From contig CANRNY010000009.1 of the NCBI GenBank assembly GCA_947632085.1, forward strand, positions 1 through 64,000: a stretch of DNA of 64,000 nt, given 5' to 3'. A program made the position numbers and the translations under genes. This DNA is from an uncultured Bacilli bacterium. Its GTDB lineage: Bacteria; Bacillota_I; Bacilli_A; RF39; UBA660. This document shows, one piece after another, positions 48,197 through 58,253 of the stretch. The first letter of the stretch is position 1, and the number at the start of each line of letters is the position of its first letter. Below the pieces are notes generated by a model, which saw only the letters and a program-made list of their open reading frames with translations, ran no database searches and had not been told where the DNA came from.

Positions 48197-50945
48197 CTAT
48201 ATAAATTAATAAACTGATAATAGAAATAACTATGCTTTCTTTTAGATATGGTGTGTGGTATTTTATTTCTATTTTGTGTTTACCTTTTGGTACATATAAA
48301 CCTAAGAAATATTTATTGACATTTAATTTATCAGTTTTTTCGCCATCTAAATATATATCCCAACCATCGCTATATGATGTCATTATTTGAATTATGCCTT
48401 CTTTTTCTAAATCGACAGTTCCTGAGGCATAGCCATTTTTATATTCAATCAATTCAAAATTTGATCTATTTAAATTAGATATATCTTGCTTATAATCATC
48501 AAAATTAACTACTAGTACTTCTATGTTATCGAATGTATATGTACCTAGTTCTGATAAAGTAATTTCGATTTGACCATTTATTTCGTCGTAATAACCAAGG
48601 TTTGCTAGAATATTGTTGTCACCTGTTGAATATGGGTTGGTTCGTGAGTCTAAAAATTCTTTTGATTGTTTTTTAGATTTGAATGTTGTTGTTATTTTAA
48701 AATCTTTTAAAGGTTCATATTCTCTATAAGATATATTGAATTTTCTCTCAGTTGTAGCTTTATTTTTTAGTAGTAAGTCTTTTAATTCTGTTTTAGTATA
48801 AGGTTTATAATTTATATTATCTATTTTTAAATATAATTCACCTTTAAATTTATTTTTATCAATATTTATATATATTTTATTATTAGCTGAATTTCCACTA
48901 TTTTTTGTCACTTTAATTTCTTTATTAGAGTTAGAAATAGTATATGGCACATTATCAAATGACTTTTTTAACACATCATCATATTTGTCAGCTTTCTTTA
49001 TTTCGTTAGAAAGTGGATTATCAAGTGCTACATATTTTAAGAGACTACTTTCTTTTTCGATATTAGATAGTGAATTGTATTCATCTAAAGTAATATAATT
49101 GTCATAAAATTGCATAAAATCTACATTATATTTATTTTTGTAACTAGTTGTTGTTTTACCATATTTTTTATATTCTTCATATCCATATGGCACATCTTTA
49201 CCATTGCCAGATACAAAATATTTATTTCCTAATAAACTAGTAATTTTTGTTCTGTAATCAAATTGTTTATATTCTAAATTTGTATGATGAGTTATATTTG
49301 ATAAATCGTAGCTTAGCATGGCAACATTAGCTGGAATAATACTATAGTAATAACTTATTGAGTTATAGTCGAAAAATATTGAATCATTATGTAATAATCC
49401 ATATGTTTCACCTATTTTATAAAATCCATCATCATTATTTTTAATTTCATTTATTGCTGTTTTATAATTTGATATATTATTATAGCTTGTATTATATAGT
49501 TCAATTATTTTATTGTCTTGAATAAATTCTTCACCATAACCATTTGTATATATAAACAATTTAGCACGTGAAATAGTCGTTATTACGATAAAAAGTACAA
49601 ATACAATATTAAATATATTAATTTTTTTTAATATTTTAAATTTATTTAACCATTGATTTATATTTTTTTTGCCATATAATAAGACAATTGATATTAATAA
49701 TATTATAATTGAATATATTATTGATATATCAAAACTTATATTTAATTTATACATTGCATATAGATATAGTATACTAATTCCTAATATTATAAAAATACTT
49801 TTTTTATCTATTTCCGAATAATTATCTAAGATTTTTACACTTATTAAGGATAGTATAAAACCTATAACATATGTCCATCTATTATTAGGATATGATAAGC
49901 ATGCAAAAATACTTCCTATAGGAGCTATTAATAAAGGTATAGATAATATTAATAAATATATTAATTCTCTTTTAAATTTTTTGAAGTTTCTTATAGCTAT
50001 TGATATTGCTACTAAGCTAAAAGAATGTATTCCCAAAATTGACCAATTTGTAGTTGTGAAAGAAAATAACGATTTAGCAAGATAATTATAATAGTGTTTC
50101 GTATAAATATAATTAAAAATCGAACTTCCATCTCTTGTTGAATTAAAAAACAGATAAAAAGTTGGTATTAATACAAACACTGCTAATAGAATACCAAGTA
50201 AAGAACAAAAGAAAACTTTTATATATTGTTTTAATATTTCTTTAAAACCTTCTTTTTTATATTCACTTATAATTAAAATTGAACCATATATTAATAGACA
50301 TATTGAAGTCATATATGCAAAGTAAAAGCTTGATAGAAATGATATAAATATTATAAAAATATAGAATATTTTTTTATTTTCTAAAACGATTTTATCCATT
50401 CCCATAATTAGTAATGGAAATATTGCTAAAGCATTTGAAAAATATACGTGTCTAAAACCACTAAAAAGCGCAAAAATACAGAAAGTATAAAGAATTGAGC
50501 CAATTAGAGAAGAAAAATTACTATACTTTTTATATTTACAATAAATAATAAAATTAAAGCCAACGAAATATAATCTAACAAATATAGCTCCTGTATAAAA
50601 AGTTTCCATTCTATTTATAGGAAAGAAAACACTAAAATAATTTATAAAATCACCAATCGTATAGTATGCATAATTAGCATAAAGATCCATTCCTGTACCT
50701 AAATTCCAAAGGAAAGAATTAAATGTACCCCCCCCGGACTTAACAAAATTAATGATTAATTCACGCCAATGAATTAGGTTGATAAAATGTTGTCTATATG
50801 CATCTACACCACTTATCAAAGATTTATCTTGAATTTTAAAGAAATGATAAATAAAAAAAGAAATAAGGAAAAAGATAAATGTATATATTAAAAGTACTCT
50901 TCCTGCTTTTTCTTTGCTAAATAATTTTTTCATATTATATATCAC
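48147..50945 (-). CDS. YfhO-family membrane protein
   Basis: Polytopic, SGGGTFNSFLWNLGTGMDL, C-terminal SYSDGWDIYLDGEKTDKLNVNKYFLGLYVPKGKHKIEIKY. Confidence 0.88.
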   Translation of the reverse strand: MIYNMKKLFSKEKAGRVLLIYTFIFFLISFFIYHFFKIQDKSLISGVDAYRQHFINLIHWRELIINFVKSGGGTFNSFLWNLGTGMDLYANYAYYTIGDFINYFSVFFPINRMETFYTGAIFVRLYFVGFNFIIYCKYKKYSNFSSLIGSILYTFCIFALFSGFRHVYFSNALAIFPLLIMGMDKIVLENKKIFYIFIIFISFLSSFYFAYMTSICLLIYGSILIISEYKKEGFKEILKQYIKVFFCSLLGILLAVFVLIPTFYLFFNSTRDGSSIFNYIYTKHYYNYLAKSLFSFTTTNWSILGIHSFSLVAISIAIRNFKKFKRELIYLLILSIPLLIAPIGSIFACLSYPNNRWTYVIGFILSLISVKILDNYSEIDKKSIFIILGISILYLYAMYKLNISFDISIIYSIIILLISIVLLYGKKNINQWLNKFKILKKINIFNIVFVLFIVITTISRAKLFIYTNGYGEEFIQDNKIIELYNTSYNNISNYKTAINEIKNNDDGFYKIGETYGLLHNDSIFFDYNSISYYYSIIPANVAMLSYDLSNITHHTNLEYKQFDYRTKITSLLGNKYFVSGNGKDVPYGYEEYKKYGKTTTSYKNKYNVDFMQFYDNYITLDEYNSLSNIEKESSLLKYVALDNPLSNEIKKADKYDDVLKKSFDNVPYTISNSNKEIKVTKNSGNSANNKIYINIDKNKFKGELYLKIDNINYKPYTKTELKDLLLKNKATTERKFNISYREYEPLKDFKITTTFKSKKQSKEFLDSRTNPYSTGDNNILANLGYYDEINGQIEITLSELGTYTFDNIEVLVVNFDDYKQDISNLNRSNFELIEYKNGYASGTVDLEKEGIIQIMTSYSDGWDIYLDGEKTDKLNVNKYFLGLYVPKGKHKIEIKYHTPYLKESIVISIISLLIYIVVCIFEVKRGGQNGKK

Positions 50946-51019
50946 CCGTTAATTTTGTATTTCTAATTTATTGTATCACTTATAAATTTTATAGTCTATT
51001 ATTTTATAAAAAAAATAAC

Positions 51020-51754
51020 TTAAGTTAAGTTATTTATTTTGTGTAAAAATTCTTTACTTTTTAAATATAAACCAGTATATCTTTCATAATATTTATTTAA
51101 AAAATAATTTATTTCATCGGCAACATCTTTAGTTATTTTTATTTCTGATATACTACTTATATCAATTAAATAATACATTCTAATTAGTTTAATAGCTTTA
51201 GGAGAAATAATTTTCTCGTTAGTATAACAATCTTGGCAGATAAAACCACCTTCGTCTGGATCTAATGTTACTATTTTAGTCTTATTACCACATTTAATAC
51301 AAGAATCTAAGTTTAATCCGACTCCTAAATAATCTAAATATTTTAATTCAAGAATATTGGTTAAAATTAAAGGGTTTTGGCGAGCATTTAATTTTAATAC
51401 TGTATTTATATAGATATTATATATTTCTTTATCATTATTTTGCTTGACTACTTGATAAGTTAAATCAGTTATATATGACATATAACTTATTAATTCAATA
51501 TCTTCTTTTATATTAGTTAAATTATCGATTATATCGACATCAATTAAAGTAGATAATTTATTTTCATTATATTTAAGATGAAAATAAGCATAAGTAAATT
51601 TAAGAGTTTTAGTGCGTAAAGGACTTTTAAGGCTTTTAGCATTACGACACATAATACCTACTAAGCCTTTTTCTTTAGTTAAAACATTTATAATTTTAGA
51701 ATTATCACCATAAGGTGTTTCAGTTATAATTATTCCTTCAAATTTACTTATCAT
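51020..51754 (-). CDS. recO: DNA repair protein RecO
   Basis: GIIITETPYGDNSKIINVLTKEKGLVGIMCRNAK; CxxC zinc site. Confidence 0.92.
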   Translation of the reverse strand: MISKFEGIIITETPYGDNSKIINVLTKEKGLVGIMCRNAKSLKSPLRTKTLKFTYAYFHLKYNENKLSTLIDVDIIDNLTNIKEDIELISYMSYITDLTYQVVKQNNDKEIYNIYINTVLKLNARQNPLILTNILELKYLDYLGVGLNLDSCIKCGNKTKIVTLDPDEGGFICQDCYTNEKIISPKAIKLIRMYYLIDISSISEIKITKDVADEINYFLNKYYERYTGLYLKSKEFLHKINNLT

Positions 51755-51764
51755 ATTATCACTT

Positions 51765-51845
51765 CTATTTTTTTCCTTTATATTTTAGATAGTATTCTAT
51801 TTTGCCGGTTTTCTTAAATAATTCCCAAGCTTCTTTCTTATTCAT
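51765..51845 (-). CDS. yqzL: YqzL-like small protein, 26 aa (MNKKEAWELFKKTGKIEYYLKYKGKK)
   Basis: AWELFKKTGKIEYYL motif and era-recO position; missing from supplied track. Confidence 0.65.
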   Translation of the reverse strand: MNKKEAWELFKKTGKIEYYLKYKGKK

Positions 51846-51902
51846 AAAAAGAACCCATCCTTTCTAATTATATAATGGGTTCTTTAAAGTTTTTTTATTC
51901 AA

Positions 51903-52838
51903 TTAAATATAATCTTTTTCATTAAAACCTAATTCATTTAGATATCTTTCTTTATCACGCCAATTACGAATTGTCTTGACATATAATTCAAGATATACTT
52001 GTTTTCCGATTAGTCTTTCAATATCTTTTCTTGCTTCTGTTCCTACAGCTTTTAGTAAAGAACCTTGTTTACCTATTACTATTTTTTTAATTGAATCACG
52101 ATCAACAATGATATCAACTGTAATATTGACAATATTTTTCTTTTCTTCGTATTTAGATGTTATACAAGTAATACTATGAGGTATTTCTTCTTCGGTCATT
52201 CTAAATATTTTTTCTCTAACATATTCACTTACTAAGAAACTTAGTGGGTTGGTTGTAATTGTATCTTCATCAAAATAGCGTATATCATCTGTTAAATATT
52301 TCTTTATAACATTAATTAAAGTAGTTATGTTGTTTTTTTGTAGTGCGGAGATTGGTACTATTTCAGCAAATTCATATAAGTCTTTATAAGCTTTGATAGC
52401 ATTAAATAATTCTTCTTCAGTCATTTTATCGATTTTATTTAAGACTAAGATAACATTAGAATCAGTTCCAGTTAAAGAACTTATGATTTTCTTATCACCA
52501 ACGCCTAAACCATCTTTAGCATCAACAACTAAAAGAATAACATCGACATCTTTAGTTAAGCTTTGAGCTTCTTTATTTAATACTTTACCTAATTTATTAA
52601 TTGGTTTATGAATTCCTGGGGTATCAACAAAAACGATTTGATAACCATCTTCATTATATATACCTTGAATAATATTTCTTGTTGTTTGTGGTTTATTGGA
52701 TGTAATAGCTATTTTTTCATTAATAATTGAATTTAATAATGTTGATTTGCCGACATTAGGTCGACCAATCAGACTTACAAAGCCACTTCTCATTATAAAC
52801 CTAACAATTCTATGATGTATGGAATATAAATAATACAA
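51903..52838 (-). CDS. era: GTPase Era
   Basis: GFVSLIGRPNVGKSTLLN, DTPGIHKP, C-terminal KH domain. Confidence 0.96.
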   Translation of the reverse strand: MYYLYSIHHRIVRFIMRSGFVSLIGRPNVGKSTLLNSIINEKIAITSNKPQTTRNIIQGIYNEDGYQIVFVDTPGIHKPINKLGKVLNKEAQSLTKDVDVILLVVDAKDGLGVGDKKIISSLTGTDSNVILVLNKIDKMTEEELFNAIKAYKDLYEFAEIVPISALQKNNITTLINVIKKYLTDDIRYFDEDTITTNPLSFLVSEYVREKIFRMTEEEIPHSITCITSKYEEKKNIVNITVDIIVDRDSIKKIVIGKQGSLLKAVGTEARKDIERLIGKQVYLELYVKTIRNWRDKERYLNELGFNEKDYI

Positions 52839-53194
52839 CCAATAACGGCAGCCATCATTGCTAAAACAAAGGTTGCTGCACTACCACAATCTTTAGCTAT
52901 TTTAGCTAAAGGATTTATTTCTAAAGTAACTAAGTCAACTGCTGCTTCTATTGCTGTATTTATAAGTTCAGCAGATAAGACCATACCTATTGCTAACATT
53001 GTAATTAACCATTCAATGGCTTTTACACCAAAAAAAATATTAGCAACAATAACAGCAACAGTAGCTATTACGTGAATTAACATACTTTGTTCGTAGCGAT
53101 AAGCATATTTTAAACCATCTATTGAATAAGTAAAACTTTTATAAAATCTATTAAAACCATGTCTTTTAATATCATCTCTTGATATTTTCGTCAT
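52793..53194 (-). CDS. dgkA: diacylglycerol/undecaprenol kinase
   Basis: AELINTAIEAAVDLV. Confidence 0.92.
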   Translation of the reverse strand: MTKISRDDIKRHGFNRFYKSFTYSIDGLKYAYRYEQSMLIHVIATVAVIVANIFFGVKAIEWLITMLAIGMVLSAELINTAIEAAVDLVTLEINPLAKIAKDCGSAATFVLAMMAAVIGCIIYIPYIIELLGL

Positions 53195-53615
53195 CTAACA
53201 TCAACTCCTGCAATTCAAACATGACTTTTTCATCTTTTTCATTCATATGATCATAACCTAACAAGTGTAATAAGCCGTGAACAGCGAGAAAAGATAATTC
53301 TCTTTTTTCACTATGTCCATACTCTTTGGCTTGTCTTTTCATTTGTGGGATACAAATGTATATATCACCTAGCACTCGTATATCATTATACAATATATCA
53401 TCATTATCTTCAAATGCAAATGATATGACATCTGTAACACGATCAACTTGACGATATTCTTTGTTTATTTGATGAATCTCATCGTCTTCCACAAAGATAA
53501 TAGAAAAAATAGCATTTTCTACTTTTTCATGTTCTAAGGTATGATCTAACAAACTATATAAATAATTATAATCTTTATATAAATCATTATCAATTATAGT
53601 ATAATCATTTTTCAT
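53172..53615 (-). CDS. ybeY: rRNA maturation RNase YbeY
   Basis: LAVHGLLHLLGYDHMNEKDEKVM. Confidence 0.94.
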   Translation of the reverse strand: MKNDYTIIDNDLYKDYNYLYSLLDHTLEHEKVENAIFSIIFVEDDEIHQINKEYRQVDRVTDVISFAFEDNDDILYNDIRVLGDIYICIPQMKRQAKEYGHSEKRELSFLAVHGLLHLLGYDHMNEKDEKVMFELQELMLDDENIKR

Positions 53616-54241
53616 TAAACTCTAAGCCCCCAAATACTACCAAATAAAATAACCATTACAATAATAACTAAGATAGCTAAAATATTATAGAAAATATTAT
53701 TTTGTAAAAATCTTGGTAAATGTTGTTTAATAGCTTTAATACTTATATAACCCATAAAACCAATTATGGAACCGATAACATTTAAAATAATGTCATCAAT
53801 ATCAAAAGCACGACCTATTTTAAATTGAATTAGCTCAGCTGTCAAACTTATAATAGTTGAAACTATTAAAATATGTGGTACTCTTTTGGCTTTTAAATAA
53901 TCTGATACAAAATAACCAAATGGAATAAATAATACAATATTGCCTACTACATTGTAGAAGAAAGCTTTTGAACCGATTGAATATCTGGTCATTTCATGGA
54001 ATGGAATGAAATTCATACCACTGGCAGCATTTTCAGTACTTAATAGTAAGAAATATAATAGTAATATATAAATTATAAATAATAAAGAATAAAATTCTTT
54101 ATAAAATATAAATCTATCGTGATTTATGATTACTCTAGTTAGTTTTAAGACCGTCATTATGACAACAAATAAGGTTAACATTGGCCATGTTTCACTTATG
54201 GCCCAATAGAAAGTATCATAAAATGGCGATAAATTACCCAT
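53615..54241 (-). CDS. VanZ-like family protein
   Basis: NIVLFIPFGYFVSDYL...AELIQFKIGRAFDIDDIILNVIGSIIGF. Confidence 0.88.
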   Translation of the reverse strand: MGNLSPFYDTFYWAISETWPMLTLFVVIMTVLKLTRVIINHDRFIFYKEFYSLLFIIYILLLYFLLLSTENAASGMNFIPFHEMTRYSIGSKAFFYNVVGNIVLFIPFGYFVSDYLKAKRVPHILIVSTIISLTAELIQFKIGRAFDIDDIILNVIGSIIGFMGYISIKAIKQHLPRFLQNNIFYNILAILVIIVMVILFGSIWGLRV

Positions 54242-54252
54242 ATCTTCACACC

Positions 54253-55413
54253 CTATTCTTTATTATTTTCTTCATTTATAGGTTCTGTAGAGATTGTTCC
54301 TATTTCTTCTTCAGCTACTATAAATACTTCCATATCTATTTTACTATTATTTATATCTTTTTTCAAAACTTTTTGTGTAATTATTTTAGATTCGCCATTT
54401 AAAGTTGTTTTCATTTTTGCCGTTATTTGTTTTTGAATGTTCTTTTCTAGCTCTTTATCAGTGTATTCTTTGATATCAGTTTTTACTTCAATATCTTTAT
54501 CAATATTTAGTTGAAAGCCAAGAATATTTACTAAATTTTTACTTTCAGTTTTATATTCTTTTAGACGACTTTTAAATAAACGATAATGTTTATTGTTAAA
54601 TGATACTGATAAATTATACCTTTTTTTATTTAATTTTGTTATTTTTTCATAATTTCTTGGAATAGATATATTAACTGTATACCAAGTTCGTCCATATACT
54701 TTGCCACTAGCACATACTTGTTTTTTAGCTTCTTCATTAAATTTTATATCGCCAGATATTAAGATATCGCCTTTTTTGACTGAATCATTAGTTTCTACGA
54801 CTTCTGTTCCTTTACTTGTTAAAATTCTAGTAACCATACTATCTTTTAGGGAAATTATATTGCAATAAGGTGGTTCTTCAGTTTTATTTTTAGCAACTTT
54901 AGGTTCAACATTGACGATGTATTTCATACCTTTTCGTTCAATATTTATCCATTCAATAGTATCTTTGTTATTATTCATTATATTTTCTTTAATTAATGCT
55001 ATTTTTGTAGGATTTTTAATTAAAGTATATTCTTTAATATTATTTTTATCTAATTCATTTAATAATAAGCATTTTAATTCACTATCTTCAGTAATTACAT
55101 TAATACTTATTATAAATCTTGTTAAAAGAAAAATAATTATGATTATAGTAAATAGGAAATATAGGGAGATTGTATTGGTTTTTAGATAATTTATTATTCT
55201 AGCTTTACCATAATATTTGATTATTTCGTAATTATAGTATTTATTTACTTTTTCTAGATCTTTTTCTTTTATTCTAATTATTATATTGTCTTTATTGTAT
55301 TTTATATTATAAATATTTATATTTAAATTTTTTAAATATTTAATGGTCTTATTAGGTGACTTAGTTGTAATACATATATCAATTAAACTAGTTATAAATA
55401 TATTCCATACTTT
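54253..55413 (-). CDS. yqfD: sporulation protein YqfD; track ORF (54253..54978) is only its C-terminal part
   Basis: Frame stays open upstream to 55413: WNIFITSLIDICITTKSPNKTIKYLKNLNINIYNIKY... continuous with the track ORF; no canonical start codon found. Confidence 0.7.
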   Translation of the reverse strand, partial: KVWNIFITSLIDICITTKSPNKTIKYLKNLNINIYNIKYNKDNIIIRIKEKDLEKVNKYYNYEIIKYYGKARIINYLKTNTISLYFLFTIIIIIFLLTRFIISINVITEDSELKCLLLNELDKNNIKEYTLIKNPTKIALIKENIMNNNKDTIEWINIERKGMKYIVNVEPKVAKNKTEEPPYCNIISLKDSMVTRILTSKGTEVVETNDSVKKGDILISGDIKFNEEAKKQVCASGKVYGRTWYTVNISIPRNYEKITKLNKKRYNLSVSFNNKHYRLFKSRLKEYKTESKNLVNILGFQLNIDKDIEVKTDIKEYTDKELEKNIQKQITAKMKTTLNGESKIITQKVLKKDINNSKIDMEVFIVAEEEIGTISTEPINEENNKE

Positions 55414-55630
55414 CTATATGACCATTAAATAGAATTTCTTTATCTAACATTTTAATGATTTTAAAATTAAGGCCTTTTATATTAAGATTAAAATCATTAA
55501 ATTTTAGTATAATTTGTTTATCTGTTATTGATAATAGTTTTTCATAATTAGTAATATATATTTTATTTTTAGTTAAATTTATTGAGTATGATTCGTTAAT
55601 AAATATGTTCTTTATATTATCTATTATCAT
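55388..55630 (-). CDS. yqfC: YabP/YqfC-family sporulation protein
   Basis: ISITNYEKLLSITDKQIILKF-like YabP/YqfC core, adjacent to yqfD. Confidence 0.7.
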   Translation of the reverse strand: MIIDNIKNIFINESYSINLTKNKIYITNYEKLLSITDKQIILKFNDFNLNIKGLNFKIIKMLDKEILFNGHIESMEYIYN

Positions 55631-55700
55631 AGTTAGTCACCTATATAATTGTATGAAAAAAGAATACTTAATAGTATTCTTAGTTTCTTAAAATGTTTTT

Positions 55701-56636
55701 TTATAGTGAAATACCTAATCTTTCAGATATTTCTTCTTTAGACATTCCAGAATTTAGAAGGCTTTTAATGATGTTAGTTCGCTCTTGCTTTCGTCCTTCT
55801 ACAAGTCCTTCTTTGTGACCTTCTTTTCGTCCTTCTTTTATACCTTCTTTTCGTCCTTCTTTTATGCCTTCTTTTATGCCTTCTTTTATGCCTTCTTTTA
55901 TGCCAACTTTTCTTCCTTCTTCTCTTCCTTCTTCAAGACCTTTTTTACGGGCGTTTACTCTTATTTCGTGTTCTATTGATTCTTGTAAAGCATCTCCTTC
56001 ACCAGGATATGAATAATCTTCATCATCTTTTATCAATGCATACATATCTCTTAATACACTCATCCTTTCTTTATTGCCTTTAGCATACTGAGCCATTTCA
56101 TCAAAACTTTGAGCTTCAAACATTTTATAATCTAGTTGTTCTTCTTTATTTTTATTATAGCATGACATAGATAATATTGGTATATAAATATTAATTATTC
56201 TTATACTTTTTAAATCTAAATTATTATCATTATCTTTCATTGTAAAATGAGTAATTTTTATTTCTTTATTGTCACTAGATTTAAAACAATTTAAATTTAC
56301 TTGATCTACTAATAAATCTTTATCATAGGTATTTTTCTTTCTTTTATCATAAAAATTGCCAGCGATTCGATATAAATATGATTCGTTTCTTTTCATTAAA
56401 GTTTTATAGTATTTTCTATTAAGTTCAATATTAACTTTTCTTTTACCGTCTGGAGAAGTTAATAGGAAGTCAACGCGATGATTAATATTATTTCTTTTAT
56501 TAATTGGTAGTTCATTAGAATAAAAAGTAAAATTGGATACATCGTAATTTCTGGTGGTACTTTTATTGTTGCATTCGTTATCAAAAAAATTTTCCTCCTC
56601 TACCTTATTTATTCTACGTAGATATGCTAAATCCTT
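55701..56636 (-). pseudogene. 5'-truncated Rpn-family (PD-(D/E)xK) nuclease remnant
   Basis: Frame continues upstream of the called ATG with RVDFLLTSPDGKRKVNIELNRKYYK and has no ATG/GTG/TTG before a TAA; C-terminal KEGIKEGRKEG repeats. Confidence 0.6.
55838..55915. repeat. 12-bp tandem repeat (TTCTTTTATGCC and variants)
   Basis: Consecutive ttcttttatgcc units encoding KEGI/KEGR on the minus strand. Confidence 0.85.
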
Positions 56637-56655
56637 TTTAATTTAATAAAATCAA

Positions 56656-56681
56656 AAAAATTCTAGATATTTTTCTAGAAT
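56656..56681 (-). terminator. terminator of the 56682-64000 operon
   Basis: ATTCTAGA-AAAATA-TCTAGAAT then T7 on the minus strand. Confidence 0.75.
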
Positions 56682-57434
56682 TTAATTTACTTTCATGAAC
56701 TCCTCATATTTAGGGATTATATCTTCAGGCTTACCTATTTCCATAATTTTACCATCGTTTAACCATAATACTTCATCACATAATTCTCTAATAGTATCTA
56801 AACTATGAGAAACAATTAAAACAGTTCTTTTTTCATCAGAAATAAGTTCTTTCATTTTATTATAACTTTTTTCTCTAAATTTAACATCACCAACTGATAG
56901 TACCTCATCAATTAATGTTATATCAGTTTCTAAGATAGCTGTTATAGCAAAAGCTAGTTTAGAGTACATACCTGATGAATAAGTTTTAACTCTTTTATTA
57001 ATGAAATCGCCAATATCAGCAAATTTTATTATTTCTTTTTCTTTAGCTGCTATTTCTTCTTCTGAGAAACCTAATAACATACCTGATAAATAAATATTTT
57101 CTTTACCAGTTAGTTTTTTATTAAAACCTACACCTATTGATAGTAAAGAAATTGTTCGACCATGTAAGTCGATTTCACCTTTATCTGGTGAAAATATTCC
57201 TGCTATAGCTCTTAACATCGTTGATTTACCTGAACCATTTTTTCCTATAATACCAAGTATTTTACCTTCTTCTAGTTCGAAGCTAACCCCTTTTAAAGCA
57301 TGAAATGTTTCTACTTTGTTACCAAAATTTTTCCATGATGCTCTAATAGATGTTTTCTTTAAACCACGATATGTTATATGAAGATTTTTTACTGTTACAG
57401 CTATATCTTTATCTTTTTTATTTTCTGTTGCCAT
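56682..57434 (-). CDS. polysaccharide/teichoic acid export ATPase (TagH-like)
   Basis: IIGKNGSGKSTMLRAIAGI, SIGVGFNKKLTGKENIYLSG, YSSGMYSKLAFAI. Confidence 0.9.
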   Translation of the reverse strand: MATENKKDKDIAVTVKNLHITYRGLKKTSIRASWKNFGNKVETFHALKGVSFELEEGKILGIIGKNGSGKSTMLRAIAGIFSPDKGEIDLHGRTISLLSIGVGFNKKLTGKENIYLSGMLLGFSEEEIAAKEKEIIKFADIGDFINKRVKTYSSGMYSKLAFAITAILETDITLIDEVLSVGDVKFREKSYNKMKELISDEKRTVLIVSHSLDTIRELCDEVLWLNDGKIMEIGKPEDIIPKYEEFMKVN

Positions 57435-58225
57435 TATATCACCTTCGCATAACTATTTTCATATTTATGAATTATATGAACGCCATAAATACATAATAAT
57501 AATCCTATAATTAACCAAAATGATAAGCCTTTAATACTAAACATTTGGCCATATACTGTTACTTTTCTTGCTTCATCCATTAAGAAAGCTAATGGGTTTA
57601 CTCTAAGTAAGAAATATCCACTCTTTCCTTTTAATCTTTTCTTTATATTATAGAAAACACCTGAAACGTAGAAGACCATTTTTAGAGCAATATTTGTTAA
57701 GTTACTTAAATCATCGAATGTTACACCATGATGCATTAAAATCAAACCCATTCCAAATGTAACGACATATAATACAACAATTATAGGGATCAGTAAAATA
57801 AAATGCCATGTTATTGGGACATGTTGAACTAACATTAAACAAAATGCTAAACCAAGTGAGATACACATTTTAAATAAATATGTTAAAGATTTAGAAAATA
57901 ATAGGATATATTTAGGTATATATACTTTAGTTACTAAATCTCGATTATTAATGATTAATCTTACACTTCCAGTAAGCATTCTATTAGAAAAATCCCATAA
58001 AGCAACACCAACCATTATAAATGATGCAAAATATGGTTCTTTATTGCCAAATATTGTACCAAATACAAAGGTATAAATTAACATAAAGCATAATGGTTCA
58101 ATAACCCACCATAACCAATTTAAATATGAATCAGCGACTTCACTTTTTAGTTCAGCTTTAGCTGATCTTATGGCATACTTATAATATTTTTTTATATTCT
58201 TGAAAAATCTTTTCATTTCATTCAC
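57434..58225 (-). CDS. polysaccharide/teichoic acid ABC-2 permease (TagG-like)
   Basis: NWLWWVIEPLCFMLIYTFVFGTIF; paired with the ATPase. Confidence 0.9.
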   Translation of the reverse strand: MNEMKRFFKNIKKYYKYAIRSAKAELKSEVADSYLNWLWWVIEPLCFMLIYTFVFGTIFGNKEPYFASFIMVGVALWDFSNRMLTGSVRLIINNRDLVTKVYIPKYILLFSKSLTYLFKMCISLGLAFCLMLVQHVPITWHFILLIPIIVVLYVVTFGMGLILMHHGVTFDDLSNLTNIALKMVFYVSGVFYNIKKRLKGKSGYFLLRVNPLAFLMDEARKVTVYGQMFSIKGLSFWLIIGLLLCIYGVHIIHKYENSYAKVI

Positions 58226-58253
58226 CTTCTGTAGTTGGAGATTAAAAGCTTAT

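Noticed and set aside
55785-55979. + strand ORF FFSSFFYTFFSSFFYAFF
   Set aside because: Antisense translation of the KEGI/KEGR tandem repeats
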